Below, in pieces: positions 61,151 to 64,000 of a DNA stretch of 64,000 nt (position 1 is its first letter; every line of letters starts with the position of its first letter). This DNA comes from Curtobacterium sp. GC_Cur_3. Lineage in GTDB: Bacteria > Actinomycetota > Actinomycetes > Actinomycetales > Microbacteriaceae. The position numbers were made by a program, and so were the translations under genes. The stretch is taken from assembly GCF_026544205.1 (NCBI RefSeq), contig NZ_JALNUI010000005.1, positions 97,617-161,616 on the forward strand, given 5' to 3'. The notes under the pieces are model-generated. The model made no database searches, was not told the DNA's origin, and saw only the letters and a program-made list of their open reading frames with translations.

Positions 61151-61504
61151 GTGATTGGTGCGGTGGTCTTCTACTCGCTGATGATCGTTGCTGTGGTCCT
61201 CATGCTCATTGAGCGACGCATTGGGCGGAAGCCCGAGAACGAGCAATCGGAACGGCAGAAGCGCTTCATGGACGCCGACCTCGCGGCTGGTCGGGCACTC
61301 CGAGGCTCATACACGCAAGGGGTCCACATCACGAGCGCGGTCCTGGGGTCTGTCTTCGTCGTGGTCGGTTTCGTGCGTCTGGTGGCGGGGGATCTCGCGT
61401 TCGGGATCCCCAGTCTCGTCGGAGGCGTGGTCGCTGCATCCTTCGGCATCCACCTTCTCGTCACCACGTCGCGACACAGCAAAGACAGCGACGACAGATC
61501 GTGA
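61151..61504 (+). CDS. Membrane protein, 117 residues
   Basis: From GTG 61151 with GGGAG six bases upstream; a TTG start at 61040 is possible but gives a polar extension. Helix 1 about residues 1-20 (IGAVVFYSLMIVAVVLMLIE), polar charged stretch with EQSERQKRFMDADLA, then two helices (VLGSVFVVVGFVRLVAG, SLVGGVVAASFGIHLLV). Not recognised. Confidence 0.6.
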   Translation: MIGAVVFYSLMIVAVVLMLIERRIGRKPENEQSERQKRFMDADLAAGRALRGSYTQGVHITSAVLGSVFVVVGFVRLVAGDLAFGIPSLVGGVVAASFGIHLLVTTSRHSKDSDDRS

Positions 61505-61560
61505 ACGTTTCGGTTGCGGATCCTTCTGCGGACATGGCCGTCGGGTCACCCGACGAATGA

Positions 61561-61761
61561 TCAGGTGAAGATGCCCTGGTGCGCGAGCCCCCAGAGCATC
61601 GCACCGCCCGCAATCACTCCCCCTACGGTGGCGAGAGCATTTGAGAGCCGGTTCGTTGGCTCCGTTGAGCCTTGGAGCTTCCGATAGAAGGCGTATCCGA
61701 TCGCTGCCATCAGGAACGCGGCTCCGATCGCGAAGGCGACGACCACTTGAACGGGAGCCAT
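61561..61761 (-). CDS. Small two-helix membrane protein, 66 residues
   Basis: MAPVQVVVAFAIGAAFLMAA, loop YRKLQGSTEPTNRLSN, helix 2 LATVGGVIAGGAMLWGLAHQ. ATG 61761 or GTG 61764; TAGTCC lies just upstream on the minus strand. It begins 9 bp after the 45-residue gene at 61770-61907 and may be co-transcribed with it. Unknown. Confidence 0.6.
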   Translation of the reverse strand: MAPVQVVVAFAIGAAFLMAAIGYAFYRKLQGSTEPTNRLSNALATVGGVIAGGAMLWGLAHQGIFT

Positions 61762-61769
61762 CACGAGGA

Positions 61770-61907
61770 CTACTTTCGCCGTCGCCGGGTTGACAGTGCA
61801 GCGCCCACGATCAGGATCACGACCACCGCAGCGATCCAGATGTGCGGCGGCAGACTGTTCGATGCGCCCGGCGGGTTCACGACGGCCAGCAGTCCTGCGG
61901 GTTCCAT
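61770..61907 (-). CDS. Very small single-pass membrane protein, 45 residues
   Basis: MEPAGLLAVVNPPGASNSLP is followed by helix IWIAAVVVILIVGAALS and an Arg-rich end TRRRRK. ATG 61907 follows TAGGCT by 6 nt, the strongest support. It resembles the 48-residue protein at 60777-60923 in layout (Pro/Gly/Ser turn, one helix, basic end). The C-terminal shape recalls sortase anchors but no LPxTG is present. Confidence 0.55.
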   Translation of the reverse strand: MEPAGLLAVVNPPGASNSLPPHIWIAAVVVILIVGAALSTRRRRK

Positions 61908-62065
61908 GTTCCGAGCCTAGAGAACGCCCTGTGTCTCTGCAGGGGATCGGCGGCTGAGTCGCGAGCGGCGTCCATGGGCGCTTCTGCGTCCGCAGAGCAT
62001 CGCGGGCGTTCGAGTAGCACGATCCGGCGCTGATGCGTGTCGGTGTCGGATGCATGGGCGGCGAC

Positions 62066-63265
62066 TCACGCCGCCGATCGGCCGTTGCCGGCGCGCGTCG
62101 AGACGGCGACGAGTGCGAGCGCGACGAGTGCGGCCACGCCCGCCGCGAGGAACACCGCCCACGCGCCGAGGTGGAGTGCACCCGCACCGAGGACAGGGGC
62201 GACTGCGATGCCGACGTACGTCGCGGTCGAGTACCACGACAGTGAGACGCCGATCTCTGCCGGGTTGGCCGCGACGAGGACGGCCTGGATCCCGATCTGC
62301 GGCGCGATGGCGACGAGGCCCCACACGGCGTAGAGCACGACCGCGCCGGGCAGCGATCGAGTGGACACGGACAGCGCCGCGTAGACAGCGGCCATCGCGA
62401 TGAGGCCGAGGACGGTGGCCCACACGCCGCTTCGCCGATCCACCGCGATCCCACCGAGCCATGTCCCCACCAGGGTCGCGAGCCCGAAGGAGAGCAGCAC
62501 GACGGCGAGCACGCCGGGACGCCCGCCGACGACCGGCGCGAGGACCTCCGAGGTGAAGACGTAGAGCACGTTGAACGACACCATGTAGGACACCATCGCG
62601 ACCAACGCGAGGAGAATCCGGCGATCCGCGAGGACGCTGAAGCGCTCCCGCAGCGACCGCGCGGCAGCACCGGGGATGCCTGTCATCGTCAGCCCGAGCG
62701 TGACCGCGAGGAGCCCGGCGAGCACCGCGATGCCGGCGAGCGCGGCCCGCCACCCGATCCCGGCAGCGACCGCCGCGCCGAGCGGTGACCCGAACGCGAT
62801 CGCGCCGGCGAATCCTGCAGTGACGATTGCGATCGCGCGTCCGCGGTGGTGCGGCTCGACGAGCGTCGGGGCAGCCGCGGTGGCGGGCGGCACGAGGGCC
62901 GCACCGCCGAGCGCGGCGATGACGCGTCCGACTATGAAGACGTCGACGTTCCCCGCCACCGCCGTGACCGCGGTGCCGATCCCGACCAACGCCATCCCGG
63001 TCGTCAGGAGGCCCCGGCGCGGGACCACCGCCAGGAACGTGGCGACGAGGGGCGACGCCAACGCGACGACGGCGGCGTACCAGGTGATTGCCGTGGCGAC
63101 CGCCCCGGTGGAGGTGCGCAACCCCTCGGCGAGGTCCGGTAGGATACCGGCGATCACGAACGCGTTCGTCCCGACCACGAACAGTGCAGCAGCGAGGACC
63201 CACAGGCGCGCCAGTGCAGCAGCGCCCATGCCACGGGCCGGATACGATCGTTCGAAGGATGTCAT
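62066..63265 (-). CDS. MFS transporter (DHA1/AraJ-like exporter)
   Basis: 399 residues, twelve hydrophobic helices. LWVLAAALFVVGTNAFVIAG with the DHA1 opening, LVATFLAVVPRRGLLTTG (motif A-like), GRVIAALGGAALVPPATA (motif B) and FAGAIAFGSPLGAAVAAGIG (motif C, exporter-type PG region). ATG 63265 follows TAGCGT by 6 nt. Divergent from an ArsR regulator whose probable half-sites flank the promoter; likely drug or sugar efflux. Confidence 0.94.
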   Translation of the reverse strand: MTSFERSYPARGMGAAALARLWVLAAALFVVGTNAFVIAGILPDLAEGLRTSTGAVATAITWYAAVVALASPLVATFLAVVPRRGLLTTGMALVGIGTAVTAVAGNVDVFIVGRVIAALGGAALVPPATAAAPTLVEPHHRGRAIAIVTAGFAGAIAFGSPLGAAVAAGIGWRAALAGIAVLAGLLAVTLGLTMTGIPGAAARSLRERFSVLADRRILLALVAMVSYMVSFNVLYVFTSEVLAPVVGGRPGVLAVVLLSFGLATLVGTWLGGIAVDRRSGVWATVLGLIAMAAVYAALSVSTRSLPGAVVLYAVWGLVAIAPQIGIQAVLVAANPAEIGVSLSWYSTATYVGIAVAPVLGAGALHLGAWAVFLAAGVAALVALALVAVSTRAGNGRSAA

Positions 63266-63314
63266 ACGGACACGCTAGTAGACCGTTAGAGAATCATCGA
63301 ACGATTGGACACGG

Positions 63315-63626
63315 ATGCCCGAGTACCCGAGCGCCGACCTGGCGGACGTACCGCTTGCGACGGTCCTGAAGGCACTGGGCGATCCCACCCGGCTCGAGAT
63401 CGTCCGGATGCTCGCCGACGGCGCGCCGTTGCCGAAGAACGACGTCTGGGCGGCGTTCGCCGCGTCGAAAGCGACCTGTTCGTACCACTTCAAGACGCTC
63501 CGAGAGGCGGGCATGGTGGTGTACGAGGTCCACGGCCGGACGCACGACATCCGCCTGCGCGTCGAGGAGCTCAACCTGCGGTTCCCCGGCCTGCTGCTGG
63601 CTGTAACCTCGGGCGCACGCCACTGA
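63315..63626 (+). CDS. ArsR family transcriptional regulator
   Basis: 103 residues, a minimal winged helix: LATVLKALGDPTRLEIVRML, AAFAASKATCSYHFKTLREA, GMVVYEVHGRTHDIRLRVEE. A single Cys in the recognition helix area but no metal CxC motif. Divergent from the MFS exporter and probably its repressor. Start ATG 63315. Followed by a hairpin terminator. Confidence 0.93.
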   Translation: MPEYPSADLADVPLATVLKALGDPTRLEIVRMLADGAPLPKNDVWAAFAASKATCSYHFKTLREAGMVVYEVHGRTHDIRLRVEELNLRFPGLLLAVTSGARH

Positions 63627-63643
63627 GGTCAACGGAACACAGC

Positions 63644-63663
63644 CCGGACCCGCCAGGGTCCGG
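63644..63663 (+). terminator. Stem-loop terminator after arsR
   Basis: Perfect 8-bp arms CCGGACCC and GGGTCCGG with a GCCA loop, 18 bp after the ArsR stop. Confidence 0.7.
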
Positions 63664-64000
63664 CGGTCGGCCATCCGCCCGCTCGATGTCGAGGCAGGAC
63701 CGGTCATTCGACAGCGTTGCCTCCGGATCATCAGCGGCCGACGAGTTCCGTCGACACCGTCCAGAGTCGTGCGGACGCGGCGGGGTCGAGCGCTCATGCC
63801 TTGACGCCCTGCGGGCGGTCGGCGAGGTTCGCGTCGTCGGGCACCGTGTACGCGTCATCGAGGTGGTGCCCGCCGGCGACGGGGCAACGCTCCGCGAACA
63901 CCTCGGCGCCCCGCACCAGTACGGCCTCGACCCGCGCTTGGGTTGATGAAGATTGACGGGCAGCGGACCGCGCCCGTCACGGTACGGCCATGGTGTCCGC
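63664..64000. other. Window end, no confident gene
   Basis: About 337 bp. On the minus strand a frame ending at TGA 63796-63794 reads like coding sequence (…LADRPQGVKA) but is closed by an in-frame TGA upstream and has only a GTG inside, so it would give about 40 residues; it may be a remnant or chance. A plus-strand frame ending in the same area is also open. Neither has a promoter hexamer or ribosome-binding site. Confidence 0.35.

Overview
The window is a 64 kb piece of a high-G+C actinobacterial chromosome. Gene content and style point to the Microbacteriaceae, and Curtobacterium is my best guess. The evidence is strong GC bias at third codon positions, many GTG starts, GTGA/ATGA start-stop overlaps, a monomeric NADP isocitrate dehydrogenase, GlgX, ABC sugar importers that lack their own ATPase, and many genes whose start codon lies 6-7 nt after a TAnnnT hexamer (a leaderless promoter signature). 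The taxon is inference, because there is no rRNA or phylogenetic marker here. I see no tRNA, rRNA, insertion sequence, prophage or CRISPR array.

Layout. 0-4 kb: a coupled Gfo/Idh oxidoreductase, ThuA-like protein and GAF/SpoIIE-like protein, flanked by two small membrane proteins. 4.3-12 kb: isocitrate dehydrogenase, Na+/H+ antiporter, TMEM175-like channel, M23 peptidase and CNNM/HlyC-type protein. 12-28 kb: redox and regulator genes, namely five SDRs, three aldo/keto reductases and a berberine-bridge-type flavoprotein, several of them next to a dedicated XRE or TetR regulator with visible operator palindromes. 28-36 kb: a glycosyltransferase/EEP/YjdF-like operon, glgX, a secreted FN3/beta-propeller protein, a paired SMR efflux operon with its TetR, and an FAD monooxygenase. 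36.8-41 kb: a carbohydrate ABC importer (binding protein, two permeases, no ATPase) coupled to an APH-type kinase. 41-47.9 kb: MarR with an NmrA-like reductase, an HSL-type hydrolase, a TmrB-like P-loop protein, an SDR and a photolyase-like protein with unusual domain order. 47.9-54.6 kb: an operon of SIS-domain protein, BadF-type kinase, polar-amino-acid-type ABC importer and HAD phosphatase, divergent from a ROK regulator; I read it as uptake and catabolism of an amino sugar or sugar-amino-acid conjugate. 54.7-59.3 kb: ASCH, two GNATs, a methyltransferase, and an MFS exporter with an ArsR-like repressor and two matching operators. 59.3-62 kb: an AT-richer stretch of small unrecognised membrane proteins with six copies of a degenerate palindrome. 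62-63.6 kb: an MFS exporter and a divergent ArsR.

Recurring non-coding structure: nine copies of a GGAGGCTC...GAGCCTCC palindrome sit between genes. Most lie where convergent genes meet and look like bidirectional terminators, but two sit between divergent genes, and two have mismatched (hybrid) inner arms. The most unusual loci are the SIS/kinase/ABC operon, the photolyase-like protein with an apparently C-terminal antenna-type domain, and the small-membrane-protein region with its palindromes.
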